Shown here: one piece after another, positions 10,914 to 20,866 of the stretch
Layout of the letters: each line of letters begins with the position of its first letter
Numbering within the stretch: the first letter of the stretch is position 1
Origin: Mycobacterium sp.
Lineage (GTDB): Bacteria > Actinomycetota > Actinomycetes > Mycobacteriales > Mycobacteriaceae
DNA length: 64,000 nt
Assembly (NCBI GenBank): GCA_019236925.1
Contig: JAFAID010000190.1
Span: 17,067 to 81,066 of the forward strand
Reading direction: 5' to 3'
Translations under genes and position numbers: made by a program
Notes under the pieces: generated by a model
Database searches by the model: none
Told to the model about the DNA's origin: nothing
What the model saw: the letters and a program-made list of their open reading frames with translations, nothing else

Positions 10914-12413
10914 GTGAGCGGTGCGCTGCTGATCGCCGGCACCACCTCCGACGCCGGAAAGTCGGTGGTGGTCGCGGGACTTTGCCGGCTGTTGGCGCGC
11001 AAGGGCATCCGGGTCGCGCCGTTCAAGGCGCAGAACATGTCGAACAATTCCGCGGTCACCATCGAGGGCGGTGAGATCGGCCGGGCCCAGGCGATGCAGG
11101 CTCGCGCAGCGGGTCTGGCGCCCAGCGTGCGGTTCAACCCGATTCTGCTCAAACCCGGCAGCGATACCACCTCGCAGTTGGTGATCCGCGGGCAGGCCAC
11201 CGACTCGGTCACTGCGGCCGAGTACTGGTCGCATCGCAACCGGTTACTCAGTGTTGTGCTCGACGAATTGTCGCAACTGCGCGCCGAATTCGATGCGGTG
11301 ATTTGCGAGGGTGCCGGATCACCGGCCGAAATCAACCTGCGGGCAACGGACTTGGTCAATATGGGCCTGGCACGCGCCGCGAACCTGCCGGTGATTGTGG
11401 TCGGCGACATCGACCGCGGCGGGCTGCTGGCGCATCTGTTCGGGACAGTGGCGGTGCTTGAACCCGACGACCAGGCGCTGGTCGCCGGGTTCATCGTGAA
11501 CAAGTTCCGTGGTGATGCCCTGCTGCTGGAGCCGGGATTGCAGCAGCTCGCCGAGCTCACCGGCCGCCCGACCTATGGGGTGCTGCCGTACTGCGACGAC
11601 CTCTGGCTCGACGCCGAGGATTCCGTCTCGGTGCTGGCCCACCGCGTCATCGGCAGACCGCAGCCGCCGCACGGCTCCCAGTGGCTGCGGGTGGCGGTGC
11701 CGCCGCTGCCGCGGATCTCCAACTCCACCGATATCGAAGCGTTGGCCTGCGAACCCGGCGTGCTGGTGCGGTGGGTCAGCCAACCCGCCGACCTGGTCGA
11801 CGCCGACGTGGTCGTGATACCGGGCACCAAGGCCACCGTCGCCGACCTGGGCTGGCTGCGTGAGCGCGGGTTGGACCAGGCCATCCGCGGGCATGCCGCG
11901 TCGGGCCGGGCGGTGCTGGGCCTCTGCGGTGGCTTCCAGATGCTGTGCCGCTGGATCGACGACCCGGTTGAAAGCCGGTCGGGCCGAGTCGACGCGATGG
12001 GGATGCTGGACGCCGATGTCGTGTTCGCCCCCGACAAGGTGCTGCGCCGGTGGGAGGGTTCGCTTAGCGGATACGAGATCCACCACGGGCGGGTGACCCG
12101 CTGCGTGGAGGCCGCGTGGTTCGAGGTGGACGGGCACCCGCAGGGGTATCGGCGCGGCAAGATATTCGGGACGCACTGGCACGGCCTATTGGACAACGAC
12201 GAATTCCGCCGTCGTTGGTTGACCGAAGCCGCGGCGGCGGCCGGCCGGGACGGTTTTGTGATCGCCGATGACGTTGATGTTTCGGTGCGGCGGGATGGCC
12301 AACTGGATGTGATGGCCGATCTGTTGGACGCCCGCCTCGACGTCGATGCAGTCATAGCGCTATTGGACACTGGCGCGCCGCCGCGTCCGAGCGTCGTCAC
12401 CGCCCTGCACTGA
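10914..12413 (+). CDS. cobQ: Cobyric acid synthase
   Basis: [78 protein letters not shown]. Confidence 0.95.
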   Translation: MSGALLIAGTTSDAGKSVVVAGLCRLLARKGIRVAPFKAQNMSNNSAVTIEGGEIGRAQAMQARAAGLAPSVRFNPILLKPGSDTTSQLVIRGQATDSVTAAEYWSHRNRLLSVVLDELSQLRAEFDAVICEGAGSPAEINLRATDLVNMGLARAANLPVIVVGDIDRGGLLAHLFGTVAVLEPDDQALVAGFIVNKFRGDALLLEPGLQQLAELTGRPTYGVLPYCDDLWLDAEDSVSVLAHRVIGRPQPPHGSQWLRVAVPPLPRISNSTDIEALACEPGVLVRWVSQPADLVDADVVVIPGTKATVADLGWLRERGLDQAIRGHAASGRAVLGLCGGFQMLCRWIDDPVESRSGRVDAMGMLDADVVFAPDKVLRRWEGSLSGYEIHHGRVTRCVEAAWFEVDGHPQGYRRGKIFGTHWHGLLDNDEFRRRWLTEAAAAAGRDGFVIADDVDVSVRRDGQLDVMADLLDARLDVDAVIALLDTGAPPRPSVVTALH

Positions 12414-12602
12414 CAACGCTGGCAGTCGCGCCAAAACAACCGCCAATCAAGAGTTTTCGCAAACACCGTTCCTTATTGTGGCTGTCTTCGTCGCATTAGC
12501 TACCTTCAGTTCTATGTTGCGAGAACGTTTCCAACTGAAACTGTGTTAACGAACTACGCGAAAACAGCCCGCGCGCGGGCCAATTGACTGTAATTTGCTT
12601 GA

Positions 12603-13169
12603 GTGCTCTCGACGATGATGACAACCGTCGACGGGTTTCCGATCCAGGTCAGCGACACGGGTCCGGACAAGGGCTCCGTCGTGGTGTTGCTGGGTGCCGC
12701 GCAGCGCGCGCCCGCCGCCTACGACGCGGTGTGCGAGCGCCTGCATACCGCGTCGCTGCGGACGATCGTCGTCGGCCCCGACCCACGCCTGACGCCCAAG
12801 TCGGTGGTGGGCATTCTCGACTCGTTGGACGTCAATTGGGGCGTATTGGTCGGCGATCGTGTCGGCGGGGAGCTGGCCTGGGAACTGGCGGCGACCCGGC
12901 TGGACCGTTTCACTGGTCTGGTGGCCATCGACCGCGGGCATCCACGGGTCGCCGATGCCACCGGGGTGATCCGCGACGACCACTGTCCGCCGGTCGAGAT
13001 CAACACAACAGCGCTGGTCAGCACGCCGGCTGCGCAGGCGGTGGCCCGCGCCAGCCAGCGGTTCGTTTACGGCGATTATCGCGTCGTGGAGTTGCTTGCA
13101 CGGCGCAACGCGCACGAGTCGACCGCCCAACTGGCCGCCGAGATCGTCCTGCGCACCAGCACCTGGTGA
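12603..13169 (+). CDS. Small alpha/beta-hydrolase-like protein
   Basis: Hydrolase-like fold segments QVSDTGPDKGSVVVLLG...VLVGDRVGGELAWELAA; ends in a GTGA overlap with glnA4. Confidence 0.6.
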   Translation: MLSTMMTTVDGFPIQVSDTGPDKGSVVVLLGAAQRAPAAYDAVCERLHTASLRTIVVGPDPRLTPKSVVGILDSLDVNWGVLVGDRVGGELAWELAATRLDRFTGLVAIDRGHPRVADATGVIRDDHCPPVEINTTALVSTPAAQAVARASQRFVYGDYRVVELLARRNAHESTAQLAAEIVLRTSTW

Positions 13170-14566
13170 CGGAAAACCAGCGCGCCGGCGGCACTGGCGG
13201 CCATGCGCATTTGTCGTTGGACGAACTCGAGCGACTGGCCGCCGCCGGCGATGTCGACACGGTAATCGTGGCGTTCACCGACATGCAGGGCCGTTTGATG
13301 GGTAAGCGGGTCTCCGCGCGGTTTTTCGTCGACGAGGTGGCCGACCACGGCGCCGAGTGCTGCAACTACCTGTTCGCCGTCGATGTCGACATGGCGACTG
13401 TCGGCGGCTACGAGATGGCGGGCTGGGACACCGGGTACGGCGACATGGCGATGTTGCCCGACTTGACGACGCTTCGGCTGATTCCGTGGCTACCCGGCAC
13501 GGCGCTGGTGCTGGCCGATTTAGCGTGGCACGACGGCAGCCCGATCGAGCCCGCGCCGCGTCGCGTCTTGCGCAGCCAGCTTGACCGGCTAAGTCAACGC
13601 GGGCTGCGTGCTTATGTCGCCACCGAACTGGAATTCATGGTTTTCGACGACACATACCGCCAGGCCTGGGCCAACGGCTATCGCGGGCTGACTCCGGCCA
13701 GCGACTACAACATGGACTACGCGGTGATGGCCTCCAGCCGCATGGAGCCGCTGCTGCGCGACATTCGGCAGCACATGCAGGGTGCGGGTCTGCGCTGGGA
13801 GGCTTCCAAGGGCGAATGCAACATGGGTCAGCAGGAGATCGGGTTCGGTTACGACGACGCGCTGGTCACGTGTGACAACCATAGTATTTACAAGAACGGT
13901 GCTAAAGAAATCGCCGACCAGCACGGCAAGGCTCTGACATTCATGGCGAAATACGATGAGCGCGAAGGCAACAGCTGCCACATTCACATGTCGCTTCGCT
14001 CGCTGGATGGTTCCGCGGTGCTGGCCGACGACAACCAGCCGCACGGCATGTCGCAAACATTCCGCAGCTTTGTCGCCGGCCAATTGGCCACCTTGCGCGA
14101 ACTGACCGTGCTTTATGCGCCGAACATCAACTCCTACAAACGGTTTGCCGATCGCAGCTTCGCGCCGACCGTGGTGGCGTGGGGATTGGACAACCGGACC
14201 TGTGCGCTGCGTATCGTGGGTCGCGGCGACAGTATGCGGGTGGAATGCCGGGTGCCCGGCGGCGACGTCAACCAGTACCTGGCTGCGGCGGCGCTGATCG
14301 CCGGCGGGCTGCACGGTATCGAGCACGGCTTGTCGTTGCCGGAGCCGTATGCGGGCAATGCGTACCAAATCGCCCAGGGCGACGCCGAGCGGCTACCCGG
14401 CACGCTGGCCGAGGCCGCGGCGCTGTTCGGCGCATCGGCCGTCGCCCGCGAGGCATTCGGGAAGGACGTCGTGAGCCATTACGTCAACAACGCGCAGGTC
14501 GAGATCGACGCGTTCAACGCGGCGGTCACCGACTGGGAGAGGGTGCGCGGCTTTGAGCGCTTCTAG
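13166..14566 (+). CDS. glnA4: Glutamine synthetase-like protein (GlnA4, gamma-glutamylpolyamine synthetase-like)
   Basis: VATELEFMVFDDTYRQAW, KGECNMGQQEIGFGYDDAL, NSCHIHMSL, NSYKRFADRSFAPTVVAWGLDNRTCALRIV; GTG start at 13166. Confidence 0.93.
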   Translation: MTENQRAGGTGGHAHLSLDELERLAAAGDVDTVIVAFTDMQGRLMGKRVSARFFVDEVADHGAECCNYLFAVDVDMATVGGYEMAGWDTGYGDMAMLPDLTTLRLIPWLPGTALVLADLAWHDGSPIEPAPRRVLRSQLDRLSQRGLRAYVATELEFMVFDDTYRQAWANGYRGLTPASDYNMDYAVMASSRMEPLLRDIRQHMQGAGLRWEASKGECNMGQQEIGFGYDDALVTCDNHSIYKNGAKEIADQHGKALTFMAKYDEREGNSCHIHMSLRSLDGSAVLADDNQPHGMSQTFRSFVAGQLATLRELTVLYAPNINSYKRFADRSFAPTVVAWGLDNRTCALRIVGRGDSMRVECRVPGGDVNQYLAAAALIAGGLHGIEHGLSLPEPYAGNAYQIAQGDAERLPGTLAEAAALFGASAVAREAFGKDVVSHYVNNAQVEIDAFNAAVTDWERVRGFERF

Positions 14567-15290
14567 GCCGCCGGTGGTCGGCCTGACCACGTATTTGGAC
14601 CAAGCGAAGATGGGCGTGTGGGACGTCCGTGCCAGCTTTCTTCCCGACGTGTACTTCCAGGGCATCATCGCGGCCGGTGGTGCTGTCATGCTGCTGCCGC
14701 CGCAGCCAGTGGATCCCGACATCGCCGAGCGGGTGCTTGACGGCCTGGACGGTTTGGTGATCACCGGTGGCAAAGACGTCGACCCCGCCGCCTACGGCCA
14801 GCAGCCGCATGCGGCCACCGACGAGCCGAGCCGCCAGCGTGACGCCTGGGAATTCACGCTGCTGGACGCGGCGCTGCGGCGCAAGCTGCCCGTGTTGGGC
14901 ATCTGCCGCGGTGCGCAGGTGCTCAACGTCGCGCTCGGTGGAACGCTGCATCAGCACCTGCCCGACGTCATCGGACACAGCGGGCATCGGGCCGGCAACG
15001 CAGAGTTCAACACTTTGCCGGTACGCACGGTGCCTGGCACCCGGCTGGCCGCGCTGGTCGGCGAATCCGTCGATGCAAAGTGCTACCACCATCAGGCCAT
15101 CGCCGAGGTCGCCGCGGGCCTGATGGTCAGTGCATGGGATGCCGATGGTGTGATCGAGGCGCTGGAGTTGCCCGGAGACGACTTCGTACTCGCGGTGCAG
15201 TGGCATCCAGAGGAGAGTCTGGACGACCAGCGACTGTTCTCGGCGATCGTTGAGGCGGCGCGGTCATATGCAAGCGGACGGGTGAGCTGA
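14553..15290 (+). CDS. Class I glutamine amidotransferase / gamma-glutamyl-GABA hydrolase-like (Rv2859c-like, PuuD family)
   Basis: LPVLGICRGAQVLNVALGGTLHQHL nucleophile Cys motif; VQWHPEE; 14-bp overlap with glnA4. Confidence 0.92.
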   Translation: MSASRPPVVGLTTYLDQAKMGVWDVRASFLPDVYFQGIIAAGGAVMLLPPQPVDPDIAERVLDGLDGLVITGGKDVDPAAYGQQPHAATDEPSRQRDAWEFTLLDAALRRKLPVLGICRGAQVLNVALGGTLHQHLPDVIGHSGHRAGNAEFNTLPVRTVPGTRLAALVGESVDAKCYHHQAIAEVAAGLMVSAWDADGVIEALELPGDDFVLAVQWHPEESLDDQRLFSAIVEAARSYASGRVS

Positions 15291-15341
15291 TGCGCGCCGG
15301 CGACGATGCAGAGCAAAGCGATGAGGGGAGCGGCGCCGATG
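15288..15341 (+). repeat. MIRU element (about 53 bp) bridging a stop codon and a start codon
   Basis: TGATGCGCGCCGGCGACGATGCAGAGCAAAGCGATGAGGGGAGCGGCGCCGATG; matches the element at 63946-63999. Confidence 0.85.
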
Positions 15342-16121
15342 AGCACTGTGGATTTGAGCCGGCGGCTGGCCGGCAAGACCGCCGTTGTCACCGGCGGCGG
15401 CGGCGGTATCGGCCTGGCTTCGGCGCGGCGGCTGCACGCCGAGGGAGCCACGGTCGTAATCGGCGACATCGACGGGCAGACCGGTGCTGCGGCCGCCGAC
15501 GAGCTCGGCGGCCTTTTCGTCGCAGTGGACGTGTCGGATGAGGCCGCGGTCAACGCGCTGTTCGCCACCGCGGCCGACACCTATGGATCGGTCGACATCG
15601 CGGTCAACAACGCCGGCATCTCGCCACCGGATGACGAGCTGATCGAGAACACCGAGCTGCCGGTATGGCAGCGGGTACAAGACGTCAACCTGAAATCGGT
15701 CTACCTGTGCTGCCGGGCGGCATTGCGGCACATGGCGCCTGCGGGCAAGGGCTCAATCGTCAACGTGGCGTCGTTCGTCGCGGTGATGGGATCGGCTACC
15801 TCCCAGATCTCCTATACCGCGTCCAAGGGCGGGGTGTTGGCGATGTCGCGCGAACTCGGCGTGCAGTTCGCGCGCCAAGGCATACGGGTCAACGCGTTGT
15901 GTCCCGGGCCGGTGAATACCCCACTGCTGCAAGAGCTTTTCGCCAAGGACCCCGACCGCGCAGAGCGGCGGCTGGTGCACGTGCCGATCGGCCGCTTCGC
16001 CGAGGTCGACGAAATCGCGGCAGCTGTGGCCTTTTTGGCCAGCGACGACGCCTCGTTCATCACGGCGTCGACGTTCTTGGTCGACGGCGGGATCAGCTCC
16101 GCCTACACCACCCCGCTGTAG
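15339..16121 (+). CDS. Short-chain dehydrogenase/reductase (Rv2857c-like)
   Basis: AVVTGGGGGIGLASARRL, NNAG, YTASKGG; ATG 15339 is supplied by the MIRU. Confidence 0.93.
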   Translation: MSTVDLSRRLAGKTAVVTGGGGGIGLASARRLHAEGATVVIGDIDGQTGAAAADELGGLFVAVDVSDEAAVNALFATAADTYGSVDIAVNNAGISPPDDELIENTELPVWQRVQDVNLKSVYLCCRAALRHMAPAGKGSIVNVASFVAVMGSATSQISYTASKGGVLAMSRELGVQFARQGIRVNALCPGPVNTPLLQELFAKDPDRAERRLVHVPIGRFAEVDEIAAAVAFLASDDASFITASTFLVDGGISSAYTTPL

Positions 16122-16130
16122 GGCTGCGGT

Positions 16131-17249
16131 TCAGTCGGCGCGTTTGCCCAGCGCCCACTTCTCCTCGATACGTCCGTAGCGCCAGACCAGCACGGCCACA
16201 GCCCAAGTCACCACGAACAGCGCGACGATAATAAAGCCGATCGCATTGAGGTCTACAGCGCCAATCCACTTCCAGAAGCCGCCGATCCACTTGAGCTGGC
16301 CGGCAAGCAAGTTAAGCAATTCGACGGTACCGATCAGCAGCGCGACGGCGACCGACAAGCCGGTGATGGTGATGTTGTAGTAAACCTTGCGCACCGGATT
16401 GGAAAATGCCCCGCCGTAGGCAAAATTCATGAATGAACCGTCGATGGTGTCCAGCAGGCACATCCCGGCTGTGAACAGCACCGGCAGACGCAAGATGGCA
16501 TACCAAGGCAAGCCGGCTGCCGCGCTGGTCCCCGCCAACACCAGCAGGGCGACCTCGGTGGCGGTGTCGAAACCCAGCCCGAACAACAGACCGACCGGAT
16601 ACATGTGCCAGGACGCGGTTATCGATTTGGTGAAGCGTCCGAGGACGCGGTTGAGCAGCCCGCGGTTGTTCAACTGCGCTTCGAGCTCTTCTTCGTCATA
16701 GTGGCCGCGGCGCATCTGTGCGAACACACCCAAGATCCCCACCAGGATGACCACATTGATGACTACGATCAGGTACAGAAAAACGCCCGAGACGCTCGTG
16801 CCGATCAACTCGGTGTAGTGATGCAGTGCCGAGGAAGCCTGCTCAACCGGGCCGATGATCGCCTTGAGGCCGACCGCGATCAACAGAGCCAACCCAAATA
16901 CCACCGAGGAGTGTCCGAGTGAGAAGAAGAAGCCGACAGCAAGAGGTCGTTGCCCGTCGTTCATCAGCTTGCGGGTGGTGTTGTCGATCGCGGCGATATG
17001 GTCTGCGTCGAACGCATGTCGCAGGCCCAGCGTGTAGGCCGTCAGCCCGATGCCAATGCCAAAGGCCTTGCTCCCTACGCTGAAGTGCGCTGGCTCGACG
17101 ACGAATATCAAGGTAGCCCAACCGATTACGTGCAGCGCTACGATCACTGCGAACATCGAGCCCAAGCGCAGCCACTCGTCGGGTGTCAGAGCTCCCCGCA
17201 ACCGACACAACGACGATGCCTGCCGACGGAGAGCGTCAGCGGGGCTCAT
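16131..17249 (-). CDS. nicT: Nickel/cobalt permease, NiCoT family
   Basis: RHAFDADHIAAIDNTTRKLM signature, FFFSLGHSSVVF, LGFDTATEVALL. Confidence 0.96.
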   Translation of the reverse strand: MSPADALRRQASSLCRLRGALTPDEWLRLGSMFAVIVALHVIGWATLIFVVEPAHFSVGSKAFGIGIGLTAYTLGLRHAFDADHIAAIDNTTRKLMNDGQRPLAVGFFFSLGHSSVVFGLALLIAVGLKAIIGPVEQASSALHHYTELIGTSVSGVFLYLIVVINVVILVGILGVFAQMRRGHYDEEELEAQLNNRGLLNRVLGRFTKSITASWHMYPVGLLFGLGFDTATEVALLVLAGTSAAAGLPWYAILRLPVLFTAGMCLLDTIDGSFMNFAYGGAFSNPVRKVYYNITITGLSVAVALLIGTVELLNLLAGQLKWIGGFWKWIGAVDLNAIGFIIVALFVVTWAVAVLVWRYGRIEEKWALGKRAD

Positions 17250-17258
17250 GCGTTAAAA

Positions 17259-18239
17259 CTAGCTTTTGGCTTCGGATGGGTGCTCGTAGATTTGGACACG
17301 ATGGCGGCCGGTGTCTGCTACCAGTAGCTGGCCTTGCGGTCCAACGACCATGCCGGCAGGCCGGCTGAAGTGCCGCTCCTCCTCGTAGCGATTCGCTTCC
17401 TGTCGTAGCTTTTGCACCGATTCGTACGAGTCCAGGTACTCTTGCGCCCAACGCGAGAGGGCTGCGTTACCGGTGAGGGTTCCGCGCTGGCGGCCTTGCT
17501 CGTCGAACAGCTGCACGCAGTCATGCCCCCAGTCCGAGACGTACAGCGTGCCGGCTTCGTCGACGGCCACGCCGGGGGGGCGGCTCAGCAGTCCCTCCCC
17601 GTAAATTCCCCGCAGATCACCGTCGGGGTCGAAGCGCTGCACGCGATCGTTCCGCCAATCGGAAACCCAGATGTCGCCATCAGGACCAACCGCGACTCCC
17701 CATGGCATGTTGAGTTGACCCGGACCGGTGCCGAAGGAACCGACGGAGGCCACTGGAATTCCATCGGAGGTGAATCGTTGCGCCCGAGCGTTTTGCGAGT
17801 CGGTGACCCACAGACAGCCATCACTGTCGAATCGCAGCCCAGACGGCCGATCAAGTTCGCCAACCCCGCAGCCATGGGTTCCCCAGCGGGAGACGAAGGC
17901 TCCATCGGGCTCGAAGACCGAGATCTGGTGCAGGTCTTCATCTGCCACATAGACAAGTCCGGCCTGATCTGTGGCCAAAGCCGTTGGTGTCAGGAAGCAT
18001 CCGGGTTCGCTGCCGAAACCTCCGATCTCGCTGAAGGTCTGCTCATCCAGAGAGGTCACCGTTATTCGTGGGTTCTTGTCTTTCCAGGCGCTTGACCTAT
18101 TGAGTACGTACACCAAGTCGTCGCTACCCAGCGCGACGTCGACGGGATAGCTGAAGCCCCGGCCCCTAATCCGACCCACTCCGAGGGTGTGGGAGCGTAG
18201 ATCCGCCCCCCGAGCCTCGACAAGCTCTGCGGTGCTCAT
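17259..18239 (-). CDS. NHL-repeat beta-propeller protein
   Basis: Repeated NHL blades (SRPPGVAVDEAGTLYVSDWGHDCVQLFDEQG; RPAGMVVGPQGQLLVADTGRHRVQIYEH); ATG at 18239 overlaps the DUF1501 stop (ATGA). Confidence 0.88.
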   Translation of the reverse strand: MSTAELVEARGADLRSHTLGVGRIRGRGFSYPVDVALGSDDLVYVLNRSSAWKDKNPRITVTSLDEQTFSEIGGFGSEPGCFLTPTALATDQAGLVYVADEDLHQISVFEPDGAFVSRWGTHGCGVGELDRPSGLRFDSDGCLWVTDSQNARAQRFTSDGIPVASVGSFGTGPGQLNMPWGVAVGPDGDIWVSDWRNDRVQRFDPDGDLRGIYGEGLLSRPPGVAVDEAGTLYVSDWGHDCVQLFDEQGRQRGTLTGNAALSRWAQEYLDSYESVQKLRQEANRYEEERHFSRPAGMVVGPQGQLLVADTGRHRVQIYEHPSEAKS

Positions 18240-19423
18240 GCTGACACCTTGAGTGGGAGCTGATCGAAGCCTGCGTTGCGCCCGAGCACGTCTTTGGATT
18301 CCACCTCGAGGAACTGCTCGAGGATAGACCCGTACAAAGCGCGAAAGTCCGTGCTGGGCCGCACATCCCCCTCGTCGTGAGCGTCTGGCGCCAGGTTCGG
18401 ATAGTCGCCATACAGCCCACCGGCAACCTGATCGCCGATGAGGAACGCGACCCCACCGGCACCGTGATCGGTTCCAGCATTGTTCTCGGCAATGCGCCGA
18501 CCGAACTCGGAGAACACCAGCACCAGCGTGCTGTTCCGAAGCCCGAGGTTCTCTAAGTCTGCGAAGAAGCGGTCGAGCGCGTGTGAAACCTTCTCCCACA
18601 GCCGAGCGTGGGCCACGAGTTCGTCTGTGTGGGTGTCGAAGCTGCCCATGCTGGTGTAGAAAATGCGGGTTCCCAGGTTTCCCGCCATCACCGTGGCCAC
18701 GCCCTGCAGGTCCTTGGTGAGCTGGTTGATTCCGAACGGGTTTGGATCGTGGTAGTCGACGGTGGGGCGATATCTGGCGACGGCGCCCTTCAGCATCTCG
18801 ATTCCCTGCTGGGCGGACCGGCCGGTGCCAAGCAACCGGGAAGATCCCCACGCCCCGCTAGGGTCTGGCGCTAATGCGTACACCTGTTCTGTGGCGCTCA
18901 GTAGGCGGTCGCGGGCAACCCCCGGCCCGATATCCGGGAACAGGCCGTATTTATCAAGGCTGCTCACCGATGCTGCGGGGACACCCGAGAGGGATAATGC
19001 CCGGGGCAGCCCACGCCCGAAGCTGACGGCCATCACTGGATTGGTGTGTCGCGGGTCGAACACCGAAGCAACCTTGGCCAGCCAACCTTCCAGCTGTATT
19101 TCGTTCGGCTCGGCCGTATGCCAGATGTCCATGGACCGAAAATGCGAGCGGCTGTGGTTGGGGTAGCCGATCCCCATGATTACCGCCACTTTTCCTTGCT
19201 CGTAGAGGCGCGCGATCGGTGCCATTGCCGGGCTGAAGCCGACGCGCTCGTTGATCGGCAGGATGGCGTCGTCGCGCAGCGCGATGTGGGGCCGAAAGTC
19301 GTAATAGCGGCCATCCGCGTAAGGCACCACCGTGTTCAGAAAGTCGTTACCACCCGAGAGTTGCACCACCACAAGCCGAGTCGGCTCTGCGGATGCCCTC
19401 ACCGCCTGGGTCACCTCGGTCAC
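18236..19423 (-). CDS. DUF1501 protein (alkaline phosphatase/sulfatase-superfamily-like), no evident signal peptide
   Basis: LVVVQLSGGNDFLNTVVPY, GIGYPNHSRSHFRSMDIW, FSEFGRRIAENNAGTDHGAGGVAFLIG. Confidence 0.9.
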   Translation of the reverse strand: MTEVTQAVRASAEPTRLVVVQLSGGNDFLNTVVPYADGRYYDFRPHIALRDDAILPINERVGFSPAMAPIARLYEQGKVAVIMGIGYPNHSRSHFRSMDIWHTAEPNEIQLEGWLAKVASVFDPRHTNPVMAVSFGRGLPRALSLSGVPAASVSSLDKYGLFPDIGPGVARDRLLSATEQVYALAPDPSGAWGSSRLLGTGRSAQQGIEMLKGAVARYRPTVDYHDPNPFGINQLTKDLQGVATVMAGNLGTRIFYTSMGSFDTHTDELVAHARLWEKVSHALDRFFADLENLGLRNSTLVLVFSEFGRRIAENNAGTDHGAGGVAFLIGDQVAGGLYGDYPNLAPDAHDEGDVRPSTDFRALYGSILEQFLEVESKDVLGRNAGFDQLPLKVSA

Positions 19424-19435
19424 CTTCCCTCTGTC

Positions 19436-20866
19436 TCAGCAGTACTGGTAGTCGGGCGTTGCGACGATCGCCCGCAACAACTCCAAAGTGCGCTCAGGTG
19501 CTGCCTCAGCGTCGCCGTCGTCGGGCAGTGCTGCGTCGACGAAGCGCTCAGCCAAGACCTGTCGCGTGGCGGCGGAGAGCGTCAGTGACCCCATCGCCTC
19601 CAGACATGCATCAACCACAGCCAGTGGCTGCCGGTCGGCCCTGTCGGCTACCCGTTCCAGCACGCGAGCTACCCCCGGGGCCTCGGGTCGGGCGATTTCG
19701 GTGGCAGCGCAATTGATCCGCTCCATCAACCCGGCGCTGTCGATCCACTCTTCCCCCTCGTGCCAACCCTCTACCGATGGCGGGTTCAGCAGCGACTGAC
19801 CCATGAAGTGCACGTTGTAGGCAAGCTCAGCCACATCGTTAGTCGGCAACGACCAGCGGCCGGTAAGCCGCGCTACACCGACCATGAGCTCCACGGGGCT
19901 TTTGACCTTGCGGTAGCGCACCTGCTGCGAGCGGAAGTGATCAGACAAGAAGATGGCCCGCAGCACGCTGCGCACATCACCACGGGTTTCCCGGAAAACG
20001 TCGGCGAGCCTGGCGATCTCGGCTCGACCCGAGTCATCGGGCTCGTCGGCGACAAAAAACCGGTAGAGACGATCGGCGATAAAGCGAGCCGTCGCCGGCT
20101 GCTTGACGATGATAGCAATCACGTCGTCACCGTTGAAGGCACCGACATGACCCAAAAACGTCTTGTCGGTGGTGTCGTGGTCAGCATCGTCGTAGACGAA
20201 CGAGGCCGGAAAGACGCCGAGGAAAAACTGCGGCATCATGGGCCGTACGCTCCATCCGGTGAAGGCTCGCGCCACCGCCTTCACGTCGGCCTCGGTGTAG
20301 TTGCCCACCCCCATCGTGAACAACTCCAGCAGTTCCCGTCCGTAATTCTCGTTGGGAGCGTCCTTGTGGTTGGAGGGGTTGTCCAGCCAAAACAGCATGG
20401 CGGGATCGCGCGACAGACAGCGCAACAGTTCTTCGAAGCTGCCCATGCCGCGACGGCGAAACATCTCGATCTGGTCGAGGAGGGCCGAGCACGGTACGGG
20501 GTACTTGGGTGCTGTGGCGAACAGTCCGTGCCAGAACAGCGCCATCTTCTCTTGCAGGGGGCGCGTCGTCGTGAGCAGCCGCCACATCCACTGCGGCCAT
20601 GCCGACTCCGGGCTCCGCGCACCCACCGAGGCGGTGAAGTAGCGATCCAAAAGGTCGTGGTCCGCGTGGCAGCCGAACGTTGTCGTCTCGTCGGGCGGGT
20701 TCAATAGGGCTTCGACGGTCTGGGCGTAGCCTGCCGCCATTCGGGTGTCGAGTTCATCGGCCGACGCGCCGAAACTCGCCCGGCGCAGCAAGTGAGCGAT
20801 CTCCTCGCGGTCATTCGCCGCGCTTCCTTCTATCGGTGCCGCTTCGGGCAGTGGCGGTGCCCCCAT
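19436..20866 (-). CDS. DUF1800 protein, no evident signal peptide
   Basis: HLLRRASFGASADELD, KMALFWHGLFAT, NYGRELLELFTMGVGNYTEADVKAVARAFTGW, VKSPVELMVG, PPSVEGWHEGEEWIDS. Confidence 0.92.
   Translation of the reverse strand: MGAPPLPEAAPIEGSAANDREEIAHLLRRASFGASADELDTRMAAGYAQTVEALLNPPDETTTFGCHADHDLLDRYFTASVGARSPESAWPQWMWRLLTTTRPLQEKMALFWHGLFATAPKYPVPCSALLDQIEMFRRRGMGSFEELLRCLSRDPAMLFWLDNPSNHKDAPNENYGRELLELFTMGVGNYTEADVKAVARAFTGWSVRPMMPQFFLGVFPASFVYDDADHDTTDKTFLGHVGAFNGDDVIAIIVKQPATARFIADRLYRFFVADEPDDSGRAEIARLADVFRETRGDVRSVLRAIFLSDHFRSQQVRYRKVKSPVELMVGVARLTGRWSLPTNDVAELAYNVHFMGQSLLNPPSVEGWHEGEEWIDSAGLMERINCAATEIARPEAPGVARVLERVADRADRQPLAVVDACLEAMGSLTLSAATRQVLAERFVDAALPDDGDAEAAPERTLELLRAIVATPDYQYC

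Noticed and set aside
12584-13165. N-terminal extension of the glnA4 ORF
   Set aside because: Overlaps the hydrolase-like CDS in another frame and is Arg-rich; GTG at 13166 gives the expected GlnA4 length.
18240-18851. N-terminal extension of the NHL-protein ORF
   Set aside because: Lies over DUF1501 in another frame; ATG at 18239 gives a coupled start.
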